Position numbers and translations under genes: made by a program | The notes under the pieces: model-generated | What the model saw: the letters and a program-made list of their open reading frames with translations, nothing else | The model's database searches: none | Told to the model about the DNA's origin: nothing | DNA from: Pseudomonas duriflava | GTDB lineage: Bacteria > Pseudomonadota > Gammaproteobacteria > Pseudomonadales > Pseudomonadaceae | Length of the DNA: 64,000 nucleotides | Reading direction: 5' to 3' | NCBI RefSeq assembly: GCF_007830155.1 | Contig: NZ_VLKY01000001.1 | Location: 1 to 64,000 of the forward strand | In this document: piece by piece, positions 8,219 through 15,544 of the stretch | How the letters are laid out: each line of letters begins with the position of its first letter | Numbering within the stretch: position 1 is the first letter of the stretch

Positions 8219-8257
8219 CGCCGAGGCCGGGCTTGGCTAGCACTCGGCGAATTTTTC
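8219..8257 (+). terminator. Plus-strand rho-independent terminator between csgA copy 2 and csgB copy 1
   Basis: CGCCGAG pairs with CTCGGCG and is followed by AATTTTTC when read on the plus strand. All neighbouring genes are on the minus strand, where no T-run follows the stem. It could end an antisense or small RNA started in the csgB upstream region, or be a weak stop for csgA copy 2. Confidence 0.45.
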
Positions 8258-8265
8258 GGTGCAAC

Positions 8266-9402
8266 TCAGTTTTGAGTAATCAACGCTACGTTTGCAGTAC
8301 CATCCTGACGTATGACGGCCGAGGCTGGAACGAGTGCGTTGATGTCCGACACCTGGGAAAGGGTGGCCTGGTTGGTTGTACCTGTCTGGATGATCGCGGC
8401 ATCGCTGAAACTGTTCTCTTAGGTAACCGTGGCCTGGTTGTCATTACCGGTTTGCAGCACTTCAAGCGTGTTAAGCGATCCGCTCTGTACCAACTCGACT
8501 ATGTTGTTATTACCAAGGGAAGAGCCCGTAAGGCCCAAGTTACGGCCTATGCTTTCAGCCGTTAGACTATTGCCATTCCCGTTCTGCTCGAAATAAAGCT
8601 CGTTGTTCAAGCCGACTTGACTAGTTGTAGCGACATTATCATCGCCAAATTGAAGTACGTTGGTCGAAGAGGCCTGGTAACCGGATTGGGTTATGGAGGC
8701 ATCGTTGCGCTCGCCAGACTGGACTACGTCAGCCTGCGAGGCGATCCCGCTCTGGTTGAGCGCTACCGTATTTTGGTGGCCATACTGAGTTAATCGACCC
8801 ATTTCGCCAGTGCCGGTTTGTGAGATGTCGATTCGGTTGAGGTCGCCCCACGTGGTATTGAATGCCCAGTTGTTTATGCCTGTCTGTACGGCGGTCAGTT
8901 CGTTCGAGCTGCCGCGATGGTAAAGGCCGATAGACCCGGACGTTGCTCCCTCGGGTCCACCTTGAGTGATCGTCGCTCGGTTGGCATAGCCGGTCTGGTC
9001 GACATCTGCTACGTTGGCCTCCCCATTGATTTGCTGCACAAATGCATAATTGAATGTGGTAGCGCTTTGGTCGACAGCAACCCGGCTATTGCTCTGGTCG
9101 ACCTGTTCTACATGGGACTGGTTATCATATCCGCCAATCTGGTAGGTCTCTATTTGATTACTGGAACCGCTTTGATATTGATAAGAAACCTGACGGCTGC
9201 CCTCCGTTTTATCGACTACCGCCTGATTGCTTGACCCATGTTGCTCTTGGCGGCTGTAGCTGCCTTCTCCACCTTTACCCTGTAGCGCTGTGGCTGAATG
9301 ATTATCCCCGGTTTGATAGATCTCAGCCGTATTGTTGGCCGTCAGTGCCTGAGCGCTTATGGCTATGAGCAGTGCTGCTGTCAGGGGGTTAATGTGATGC
9401 AT
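8266..9402 (-). pseudogene. csgA: CsgA copy 2, interrupted by one in-frame stop codon
   Basis: A second curlin major-subunit gene. Reading from the ATG at 9402 gives a signal peptide (to about ISAQA) and curlin units up to residue 327, then TAA at 8419-8421. The same frame continues past the stop with 50 more residues in perfect curlin style (DAAIIQTGTTNQATLSQ, later VIRQDGTANVALITQN) and ends at TGA, 8266-8268. Read through, it would have 378 residues, almost exactly the length of copy 1 (380). The stop sits where Gln (CAA) is expected, so one C-to-T change explains it. The shortened protein loses the last two or so curlin units. An otherwise undamaged frame suggests a recent event, or a sequencing error. 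Confidence 0.85.
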
Positions 9403-9465
9403 GATGAATCCTCCGTTGATTTCATGAACATCGATTAACGCGTGAGAGGGCAGGCAACCGGCCTG

Positions 9466-9948
9466 CTAGCGGTGTTGACGGACGACTACGCTCTGGTAAT
9501 TGCTGTATTGTGTGACCGTACTGTTAAGCCCATCACCTACCTGTTCTATATAGGCTTCGTTGTAGGTCCCGTATTGAGCAATCTGAGCGCTACTACCGGA
9601 TCCTTGTTGAGAGATATAGGCGTCATTGCCATAACCTGCCTGAATGATGATGGCTGTAAGTTCAGTGCCATTCTGGAGAAGGGTGGCCTCATGAGAGCTC
9701 CCCAACTGAGAAACAAGCGCCTGGTTGTTGAGTCCGATCTGGTTCAGTACAGCTTGGTGATCCGCACCGTTTTGCACGATATAGGCGACACGATTAGCGT
9801 TTCTCAGATCGATGCCATCAAGGGCACGGGGAGTGCGATATTCCATCGGAACCAAGAGGTCCACATCGTCGCCAAGATCAGTCGCATACAGGCTTGTTGC
9901 GAGGCAGGAGGTGCAGATTAGTAGATGAATTGGCCAAACCAGACGCAT
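9466..9948 (-). CDS. csgB: Curlin-repeat minor subunit CsgB, copy 2
   Basis: A second nucleator-type subunit of 160 residues. The signal peptide ends near TSLYA. The central and C-terminal part has curlin units (ALVSQLGSSHEATLLQNG, then AQIAQYGTYNEAYIEQ) and a basic tail (VVVRQHR), a feature of CsgB C-termini. It resembles copy 1 through the whole repeat region but has a longer non-repeat segment after the signal peptide. It precedes csgA copy 2 by 63 nt, so the locus is two tandem csgBA units. Confidence 0.85.
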   Translation of the reverse strand: MRLVWPIHLLICTSCLATSLYATDLGDDVDLLVPMEYRTPRALDGIDLRNANRVAYIVQNGADHQAVLNQIGLNNQALVSQLGSSHEATLLQNGTELTAIIIQAGYGNDAYISQQGSGSSAQIAQYGTYNEAYIEQVGDGLNSTVTQYSNYQSVVVRQHR

Positions 9949-10026
9949 GGCAATGTCCTATATCACGCTGTGTTAAGCGTTTTATAGAATACTTATCGCC
10001 AGGTTTATGGGTTTTGGCCATCGCCT

Positions 10027-10040
10027 AAAAGAGTGAAAAT
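10027..10040. promoter_or_regulatory. CsgD-like box ahead of csgB copy 2
   Basis: AAAAGAGTGAAAAT fits the enterobacterial CsgD consensus AAAAGNG-N2-AAAWW at every fixed position. It lies 79-92 nt upstream of the csgB copy 2 start. The box is read on the plus strand while the gene is on the minus strand. Confidence 0.5.
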
Positions 10041-10091
10041 TATTTAAAGGGCGAGGAGAAGGAGTTAAGCCGAGCCTGTGCCGAAGGGTTC

Positions 10092-10337
10092 TCAATAGGC
10101 AGAGTGCGAATTTTTCTTGCTCATGCGCGGAGGAACCGGATCGAGTCCACCAGGATGAAAGGGATGGCAACGTGACAGGCGGCGCATGGATAGCCAACTG
10201 CCACGCACTACGCCATGGATTTGCAAGGCCTCGATGGCATAATGAGAACAAGATGGATAAAAGCGGCAGCGTGGACCAAGCAAAGGGCTAATGCCAATCT
10301 GATAACCACGCAGCAGGCAGATAAGGACTTTTTTCAT
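10092..10337 (-). CDS. yidD: Membrane protein insertion efficiency factor YidD
   Basis: A small basic protein (81 residues) that helps YidC insert inner-membrane proteins. The family core is intact: [20 protein letters not shown], then [21 protein letters not shown] and DPVP. The three conserved cysteines are present. In most gammaproteobacteria yidD lies between rnpA and yidC near the replication origin. Here it stands alone between curli genes and pcaQ. It is same-strand with csgB copy 2 but separated by the CsgD-like box. Confidence 0.93.
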   Translation of the reverse strand: MKKVLICLLRGYQIGISPLLGPRCRFYPSCSHYAIEALQIHGVVRGSWLSMRRLSRCHPFHPGGLDPVPPRMSKKNSHSAY

Positions 10338-10526
10338 CTTTATTCTCGGCAGAACAGAGCGGGGCGATCTTTGTTAGTCATAGTGTAATTAGTGTGCTGC
10401 GGCAATAGGCGAGCGGCCATATCCCCTGCAGCCAATAACCAGAAAGATATGTTACGGCAACGGCCTGTAGCGACAGGTCGGCGCTAGCGCGACAATGGCA
10501 CCTCGCTCATTTTTAGTTGGCTGGCC

Positions 10527-11471
10527 ATGAATATCGATACCCGAATCAAGTTCCGTCATCTCTTGTGCTTTCTCGAAGTGGCTCAACAGCGCAGCTTCGC
10601 CAAGGCCGCTCATGCAGTTTCGGTTTCCCAGCCAGCTATTTCAAAAACACTTAAGGAGCTCGAGGATATCCTCGAGGTGCGCCTGTTCGACCGTGCGAAA
10701 ACTGGCGTGGTTTTGACTCAGTCTGGCCAGGACTTCATGCGTTATGCCGGGCCTTGTGTCCAGGCCTTGCGTGACGGAGTCAGTTCAGTGCGCAGTGGCA
10801 GCGTACAAGGTCAAGTGGTTAGGGTAGGTGTTCTGTCGACCGTTGAAAGCCAGGTCATGCCTGAGGTCATTCAGCGTCTGCATGCCCGCTACGCTGCGCT
10901 GACGATTAGTGTAACTACAGGCATGAGCGCCTATTTATTGAATCAGTTAAAAGTTGGTGAGTTAGATGTGGTCGTGGGACGTATGACCGACAGTCCGGAG
11001 ATTCAGGGGCTTAACTTCGAACATTTGTATAGCGAGTCGATGACACTGGTGGTTCGCCCGGGCCATCCTGTATTACAGGATGAGAAAATCGATCGGCAGC
11101 GGCTGGCTGACTACCCCTTAATTTTGCCATTGTCAGGCACTACCATCCGTCAATATGCAGAAAGCTTCTTTGTGCAATGTGGTATTCCGCTCACTCAACA
11201 GCGTCTAGAAACGCTTTCTCCGGCCTTGAGTCGGCGGTATGTGTTGCAAAGCGATGCGATCTGGATCGCGCCACTTGATGCCGTGCAGATCGATATCCAG
11301 GCCAAGGCGCTGATGGAGTTATCGCTGGGTATTCAGGAGCCGGGAGGGTCGATCGGCTTGTGCCGTAACAGTACGGTACCTTTGCCGCTGGCTGGGCAGT
11401 GGTTCTGCGAGACGCTGCGAGAAGTAGCGACAGAATTAGTAGCGCACCGGGCCGCTATTCATAACCATTAG
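10527..11471 (+). CDS. pcaQ: LysR-type regulator PcaQ of the protocatechuate pathway
   Basis: Activates pcaHG in response to pathway intermediates. It has 314 residues. The N-terminal winged helix (residues 8-67) includes FLEVAQQRSFAKAAHAV and SQPAISKTLKELE. The effector-binding domain fills the rest. PcaQ differs from most LysR proteins by extra N-terminal residues (MNIDTRIKFRHL) as seen here. It reads in the same direction as pcaHG, and its stop codon lies within a perfect PcaQ-type operator. Confidence 0.9.
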   Translation: MNIDTRIKFRHLLCFLEVAQQRSFAKAAHAVSVSQPAISKTLKELEDILEVRLFDRAKTGVVLTQSGQDFMRYAGPCVQALRDGVSSVRSGSVQGQVVRVGVLSTVESQVMPEVIQRLHARYAALTISVTTGMSAYLLNQLKVGELDVVVGRMTDSPEIQGLNFEHLYSESMTLVVRPGHPVLQDEKIDRQRLADYPLILPLSGTTIRQYAESFFVQCGIPLTQQRLETLSPALSRRYVLQSDAIWIAPLDAVQIDIQAKALMELSLGIQEPGGSIGLCRNSTVPLPLAGQWFCETLREVATELVAHRAAIHNH

Positions 11472-11476
11472 GTTAT
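11461..11476. promoter_or_regulatory. PcaQ operator upstream of pcaHG
   Basis: ATAACC-ATTA-GGTTAT is a perfect palindrome matching the PcaQ-type operator known from rhizobia (ATAACC-N4-GGTTAA). It spans the pcaQ stop codon (TAG at 11469-11471) and lies 93 nt before the pcaH start. A TTGACA hexamer follows at 11483-11488, without a clear -10, as expected for an activator-dependent promoter. Confidence 0.75.
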
Positions 11477-11568
11477 GGTGGTTTGACATCATTTCAATTG
11501 GCGAGGGCGTGACACTACGCCACACTGAGTTACCACCCGCCTGATGGGTGAAGCTCTCCGTGGAGTAC

Positions 11569-12294
11569 ATGATGAATAATAATTCCAATGATACGCGTTT
11601 TGTCGCCCGTGACCGTAGTTGGCATCCTCAGGCCTATACGCCGTCCTACAAATCTACCGTACCTCGTTCGCCTAGGCAGGCCTTGGTCAGCATTCAGCAG
11701 ACTGTATCCGAGCGTACCGGTCCTGATTTTTCGCACTTGCAGTTTGGCAAGCACGACAATGACCTGCTACTGAATTTCAATAACGGTGGACTGCCGCAGG
11801 GTGAGCGGATCATTCTGTTCGGACGTATCGTCGACCAATTCGGCAAACCCGTCCCGAATACGCTGATAGAGATCTGGCAGGCCAATGCCGGTGGCCGTTA
11901 CCGGCACAAGAACGACATTTATCTGGCACCGCTTGATCCGAATTTCGGAGGCGTAGGCCGTACCCGTACGGACAGCGAAGGAAATTATGTTTTCCGGACG
12001 ATCAAGCCAGGCCCTTATCCCTGGCGTAACGGCGCAAACGATTGGCGTCCCGCCCATATTCACGTGTCGATCATGGGGCCGTCGATTTCAACGCGGCTGA
12101 TTACCCAGTTGTATTTCGAAGGCGATCCGCTGCTGCCAATTTGTCCAATCGTGAAGTCCATAGCGAGCCCGGATGCGGTCCAAACGTTGGTTGCACGCCT
12201 GGATATGACCATGGCTAATCCCATGGACTGCCTCGCTTATCGTTTTGACATCGTCACTCGCGGCGCACGTCAGACCCATTTCGAGAACCTGTGA
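11569..12294 (+). CDS. pcaH: Protocatechuate 3,4-dioxygenase beta subunit
   Basis: Catalytic subunit of the intradiol dioxygenase that opens protocatechuate to 3-carboxy-cis,cis-muconate. It has 241 residues from the first of two ATG codons behind GTGGAG. The non-heme Fe(III) ligands are all visible with the family spacing: Tyr111 (GGRYRH), Tyr150 (PGPYPW), and His163 and His165 (RPAHIHVSI). The gene lies 10 nt before pcaG, and the two subunits form the alpha-beta enzyme. Confidence 0.97.
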   Translation: MMNNNSNDTRFVARDRSWHPQAYTPSYKSTVPRSPRQALVSIQQTVSERTGPDFSHLQFGKHDNDLLLNFNNGGLPQGERIILFGRIVDQFGKPVPNTLIEIWQANAGGRYRHKNDIYLAPLDPNFGGVGRTRTDSEGNYVFRTIKPGPYPWRNGANDWRPAHIHVSIMGPSISTRLITQLYFEGDPLLPICPIVKSIASPDAVQTLVARLDMTMANPMDCLAYRFDIVTRGARQTHFENL

Positions 12295-12304
12295 GGAGGC
12301 CATC

Positions 12305-12907
12305 ATGACAGCGACTTTTCTGCCGGAAACCCCTTCACAAACAGCGGGTCCCTACGTTCATATTGGATTGGCACTAGCGGCTGCTGGCAATCCTACCCGC
12401 GAGTTGGAAATCTGGAACGAGTTGGCCAAGCCTGACGCGCCCGGTGAGCATATTTTGCTGACCGGACAGGTCTTCGATGGCAATGGCAACTTGGTACGTG
12501 ACTCGTTCCTTGAGGTCTGGCAAGCCAACCATGAGGGCATCTATGACCCGATTTACGATCAGAGCAAGCCATTCAATGGTTTTGGTCGTACGGCTACGAC
12601 GTTTGATTCGGGTGACTGGACTGTCAAAACAGTAAAGCCTGGCAAGGTGCTCGATAGTTTAGGACGTCCCATGGCGCCACATATCAATCTGGCGCTATTC
12701 GCTCGGGGCATTAATATCCATTTGCAGACCCGTATCTATTTCGAGGATGAAGGCGAAGCGAATGCGATTTGCCCGGTGTTGAATTTCGTCGAACCTCCGC
12801 GGCGTCCTACTTTGATGGCCAAGCGGTTTGATGATAATGGGCAAGTGGGCTACCGTTTCGACATCTATCTGCAAGGTCCGCAGGAAACTGTCTTTTTCGA
12901 CTTCTAA
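12305..12907 (+). CDS. pcaG: Protocatechuate 3,4-dioxygenase alpha subunit
   Basis: Non-metal-binding partner of PcaH with the same intradiol dioxygenase fold (200 residues). It has the conserved start TPSQTAGPYVHIGLA, the central LTGQVFDGNGN and EVWQANHEGIYD, and the end GPQETVFFDF. It lacks the Fe-binding Tyr/His set, as alpha subunits do. GAGGAGG just ahead of the ATG is a strong ribosome binding site. Its stop overlaps the zapE start (TAATG). Confidence 0.97.
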   Translation: MTATFLPETPSQTAGPYVHIGLALAAAGNPTRELEIWNELAKPDAPGEHILLTGQVFDGNGNLVRDSFLEVWQANHEGIYDPIYDQSKPFNGFGRTATTFDSGDWTVKTVKPGKVLDSLGRPMAPHINLALFARGINIHLQTRIYFEDEGEANAICPVLNFVEPPRRPTLMAKRFDDNGQVGYRFDIYLQGPQETVFFDF

Positions 12908-13965
12908 TGGCTACGCCTGAGCTTCTTAATATTGGTGAGCGGGTTCGGCAGCATTTTGCTGCTGAGCTGGCCTCTCGTAACTACACTGCCGATGCCGCCC
13001 AACAGGCGGCATCGGCGCATCTGGCTGATTGGTTGGAGCGCTTTCTATCCTCCCGTAAATCTTGGCTTCGGCGCCACTCGGCTGGTGTTTATATCTGGGG
13101 CGATGTCGGCCGTGGCAAGAGTTTTGTCATGGATGCCTTTTTTGCAGCCGTACCAATTGCCGAAAAGCGTCGCGTGCATTTCCATGCTTTTTTACAAGAG
13201 CTGCAACGGCGAATGCGTGATTACGCTGGCCAAGCCGATCCGTTAGCCCTGGTCGCCCGGGAGATCGCTCGCGATGTGCGGCTGATGTGCTTCGATGAGT
13301 TCCATGTGCATGACATCGGCGATGCCATGCTATTGGGGCGCATGCTGAAGGTATTGGTTGACGAGGGAGTTGGGCTAGTCATGACGTCCAACTACAAGCC
13401 TGAGCGGCTATGCCCTAATCCCCTTTACCGAGAACGCTTCAAGCCTGTTATTGCTCTCATCGAACAGCGTTTCGATATTTGCGCTCTGGATGGTGGCATC
13501 GACTATCGGCAGTGGACTAACGAAAATACCGTCTGGGGGCGCTATGTGTGGCCGGAGTCTAAGGGTGGGCAGGCGCGTGTGCAGGCATTACTGGATTTTT
13601 CGGAAAATGCCGTGACCGATACCACCTTAAATGTTAATCATCATCCTCTAAAAGTAAGCGCCTATGAGGGGGAGCGGATCTGGTTCGACTTTCATGATCT
13701 TTGTGGTCAACCCCATTCAACGGCTGACTATATATGGATCATCGAGCAGTTCCCGCAACTGGCGATTAGCGGCCTGAATACCCTGGCAGGCGAGACCGAA
13801 GCGGTTCGCCAGCGCTTCTTGAATCTGGTGGATATCGCCTACGACCGAGGGGTCTATCTCATTTTATGTAGCGAAGTGCCTATGGATGAGTTAGCAGGGG
13901 AAAAGACTATCGACTTTTCTCGCACACTGAGTCGTTTGAGACAATTAAAGCCAGAGGCGCTCTAG
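12907..13965 (+). CDS. zapE: Cell division ATPase ZapE (AFG1 family)
   Basis: An AFG1-family AAA ATPase; E. coli ZapE acts on FtsZ rings under stress. It has 352 residues with Walker A GDVGRGKS (65-72) and Walker B LMCFDEFHV with Asp130 and Glu131. The downstream sensor region VMTSNYKPERL and the C-terminal LILCSEVPMDEL are also typical. It starts inside the pcaG stop codon, so translation is coupled to the dioxygenase although no pathway role is known. Pseudomonas often has zapE elsewhere, and this may be a second copy. Confidence 0.9.
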   Translation: MATPELLNIGERVRQHFAAELASRNYTADAAQQAASAHLADWLERFLSSRKSWLRRHSAGVYIWGDVGRGKSFVMDAFFAAVPIAEKRRVHFHAFLQELQRRMRDYAGQADPLALVAREIARDVRLMCFDEFHVHDIGDAMLLGRMLKVLVDEGVGLVMTSNYKPERLCPNPLYRERFKPVIALIEQRFDICALDGGIDYRQWTNENTVWGRYVWPESKGGQARVQALLDFSENAVTDTTLNVNHHPLKVSAYEGERIWFDFHDLCGQPHSTADYIWIIEQFPQLAISGLNTLAGETEAVRQRFLNLVDIAYDRGVYLILCSEVPMDELAGEKTIDFSRTLSRLRQLKPEAL

Positions 13966-14170
13966 TCCAAAGACAAGTGAGACGCTGTGTGACCGCGCCA
14001 CAAGCGAAGCCTCTACCCATTTGGTGAAAAACGTACGCTCATATATAGCGTCTCTTACGTCTTAGCCAGATAAATCCGAAATTTCTCGAAATCCTATGGT
14101 AGATCGAAACGCCAGACGCTTATAGCAACCAGTTTTGCAAGCGTGAGGCAATCTCTACAAACGGATCTTA

Positions 14171-14205
14171 TTGCGATTATCGACCAGTTGATTCGATAAT
14201 CGCCC
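14171..14205. promoter_or_regulatory. Pair of PcaR boxes upstream of pcaR
   Basis: TTGCGATTATCGACC (14171-14185, reverse strand) and ATTCGATAATCGCCC (14191-14205) each match 13 of 15 positions of the P. putida PcaR box GTTCGATAATCGCAC. They face each other across 5 nt and end 34 nt before the pcaR start, the place for autoregulation. Confidence 0.7.
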
Positions 14206-14239
14206 AACTGATTTTGGCTACTGACTGGAGCGATACGTG

Positions 14240-15079
14240 ATGGATAACACGCGTGATTCCTATTCCTTTGGCGCTCCACCCATTATCGCTTCGCCTGCGA
14301 AGCGTATCGACGCGTTTACGGGCGATCCCAATTTCATGACTTCACTGGCGCGTGGACTGGCGGTCATTCACGCCTTTCAGGAGCGTAAGCGGCATCTCAC
14401 CATCGCTCAGATCAGCCACCGCACCGAAATTCCCCGTGCTGCCGTACGGCGATGCCTGCACACCTTGATGAAGCTAGGTTACGTCACTACAGATGGGCGC
14501 ACCTATTCGCTTTTGCCCAAGGTGTTAACGTTGGGCCATGCTTATTTATCGTCCACACCCATGGCGCTGACCGCCCAGCCGATTCTGGATCGCCTGAGCG
14601 AGCAGTTGCACGAAGCCTGTTCGGTAGCCACGCTGGAAGGAGATGAGGTGCTCTACATTGCTCGTTCGGCTACTCCTCTACGGCTGATTTCAGTTGACCT
14701 TAGTGTAGGTAGCCGGTTGCCTGCCTATTGCACGTCAATGGGGCGCATTCTGCTGGCCGCATTGGACGATGCGGCGCTGAGCGACTATTTAGAGCGGGCC
14801 GATCTGCAGATCAAGACCAGTCGGACTTTGCATACGCCGGAAACCCTGCTGCCCTGTTTGGCACAGATTCGGCGACAGGGTTGGTGCATTGTCGATCAAG
14901 AGCTGGAGGTTGGGCTGCGTTCGCTGGCGGTTCCCATTCTTGACGCCTCTGGCCAAGTCATGGCCGCTATGAACGTTGGCACACATGCCAGTCGTATTAC
15001 ACGACAGGAGCTGGAGAGCCGCTTTTTGCCGCTTCTCTTGAAGGCCAGCCAGGAGTTGAGTGCCCGGCTATTTCATTAA
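14240..15079 (+). CDS. pcaR: IclR-type regulator PcaR
   Basis: Activates beta-ketoadipate pathway genes when beta-ketoadipate is present. It has 279 residues. The winged helix (about residues 32-95) contains FMTSLARGLAVIHAFQERKR, then LTIAQISHRTEIPRAAVRRC. The ligand-binding domain is IclR type (SVATLEGDEVLYIARS, then LPAYCTSMGRILLA). The ATG at 14240 was chosen over the GTG one codon earlier because GGAG lies 9 nt ahead. It precedes pcaFTBDC, as in P. putida, though without pcaK. Confidence 0.92.
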   Translation: MDNTRDSYSFGAPPIIASPAKRIDAFTGDPNFMTSLARGLAVIHAFQERKRHLTIAQISHRTEIPRAAVRRCLHTLMKLGYVTTDGRTYSLLPKVLTLGHAYLSSTPMALTAQPILDRLSEQLHEACSVATLEGDEVLYIARSATPLRLISVDLSVGSRLPAYCTSMGRILLAALDDAALSDYLERADLQIKTSRTLHTPETLLPCLAQIRRQGWCIVDQELEVGLRSLAVPILDASGQVMAAMNVGTHASRITRQELESRFLPLLLKASQELSARLFH

Positions 15080-15544
15080 GAACGTGTCGAGTACATGGGC
15101 GGTCCGCTGCCTATGACGTTATTGAAAGCAAGAGCGCTTGAAGATTATTGAATCGAATTTACTAGGGCATGCTGATTTATTCAGTCAGGCTTTCGGCTGG
15201 CCTGCTTACCCTGGGCTGTCAGCCACAATCAAAGAGGCTTCCAGATCCTATTAGTCATAGGTCCGATCTGTCTGTGCGATAAACGAACAAATATTCGATT
15301 ATCGCATTGTCTGGTTGCGCCAAGAAGCATACTGTTCCTTCCATTCTGCATTCAGCTGTAAGTCGACTAAGCCGGCTCTGCTTTTTGAAGCAGACGCTCG
15401 ATTTCGTTTACCCGCCTGAAGAAGATTTTATAACAGCTAACGGTCAGTGACGCTTCCCGGCACTGACTTGAGCCGCCAAACCGGGCGTTGGCCTGCGCCT
15501 GTATACAGGCACAGACGACTCGTCTCGGGACCAGGAGACCTATG
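15080..15544. other. pcaR-pcaF intergenic region
   Basis: 465 nt without a gene. The only structure recognised is the inverted pair of PcaR boxes near 15274-15307, which places the pcaF promoter in the right half. The minus-strand reading frame entering from pcaF is a shadow. Confidence 0.6.
15274..15307. promoter_or_regulatory. Pair of PcaR boxes upstream of pcaF
   Basis: GTGCGATAAACGAAC (reverse strand, 13 of 15) at 15274-15288 and ATTCGATTATCGCAT (12 of 15) at 15293-15307 resemble the PcaR box GTTCGATAATCGCAC. They lie about 240 nt ahead of pcaF, in the same inverted arrangement as in front of pcaR. Confidence 0.65.

Noticed and set aside
8209-8565. Plus-strand open frame across the csgA copy 2 stop region
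   Set aside because: The minus strand carries curlin repeats on both sides of the stop, so the plus frame is a shadow.
6286-9948. The curlin repeats as a CRISPR array or DNA satellite
   Set aside because: The repeats are imperfect, follow codon phase and encode the QxGxxNxAxxxQ protein pattern.
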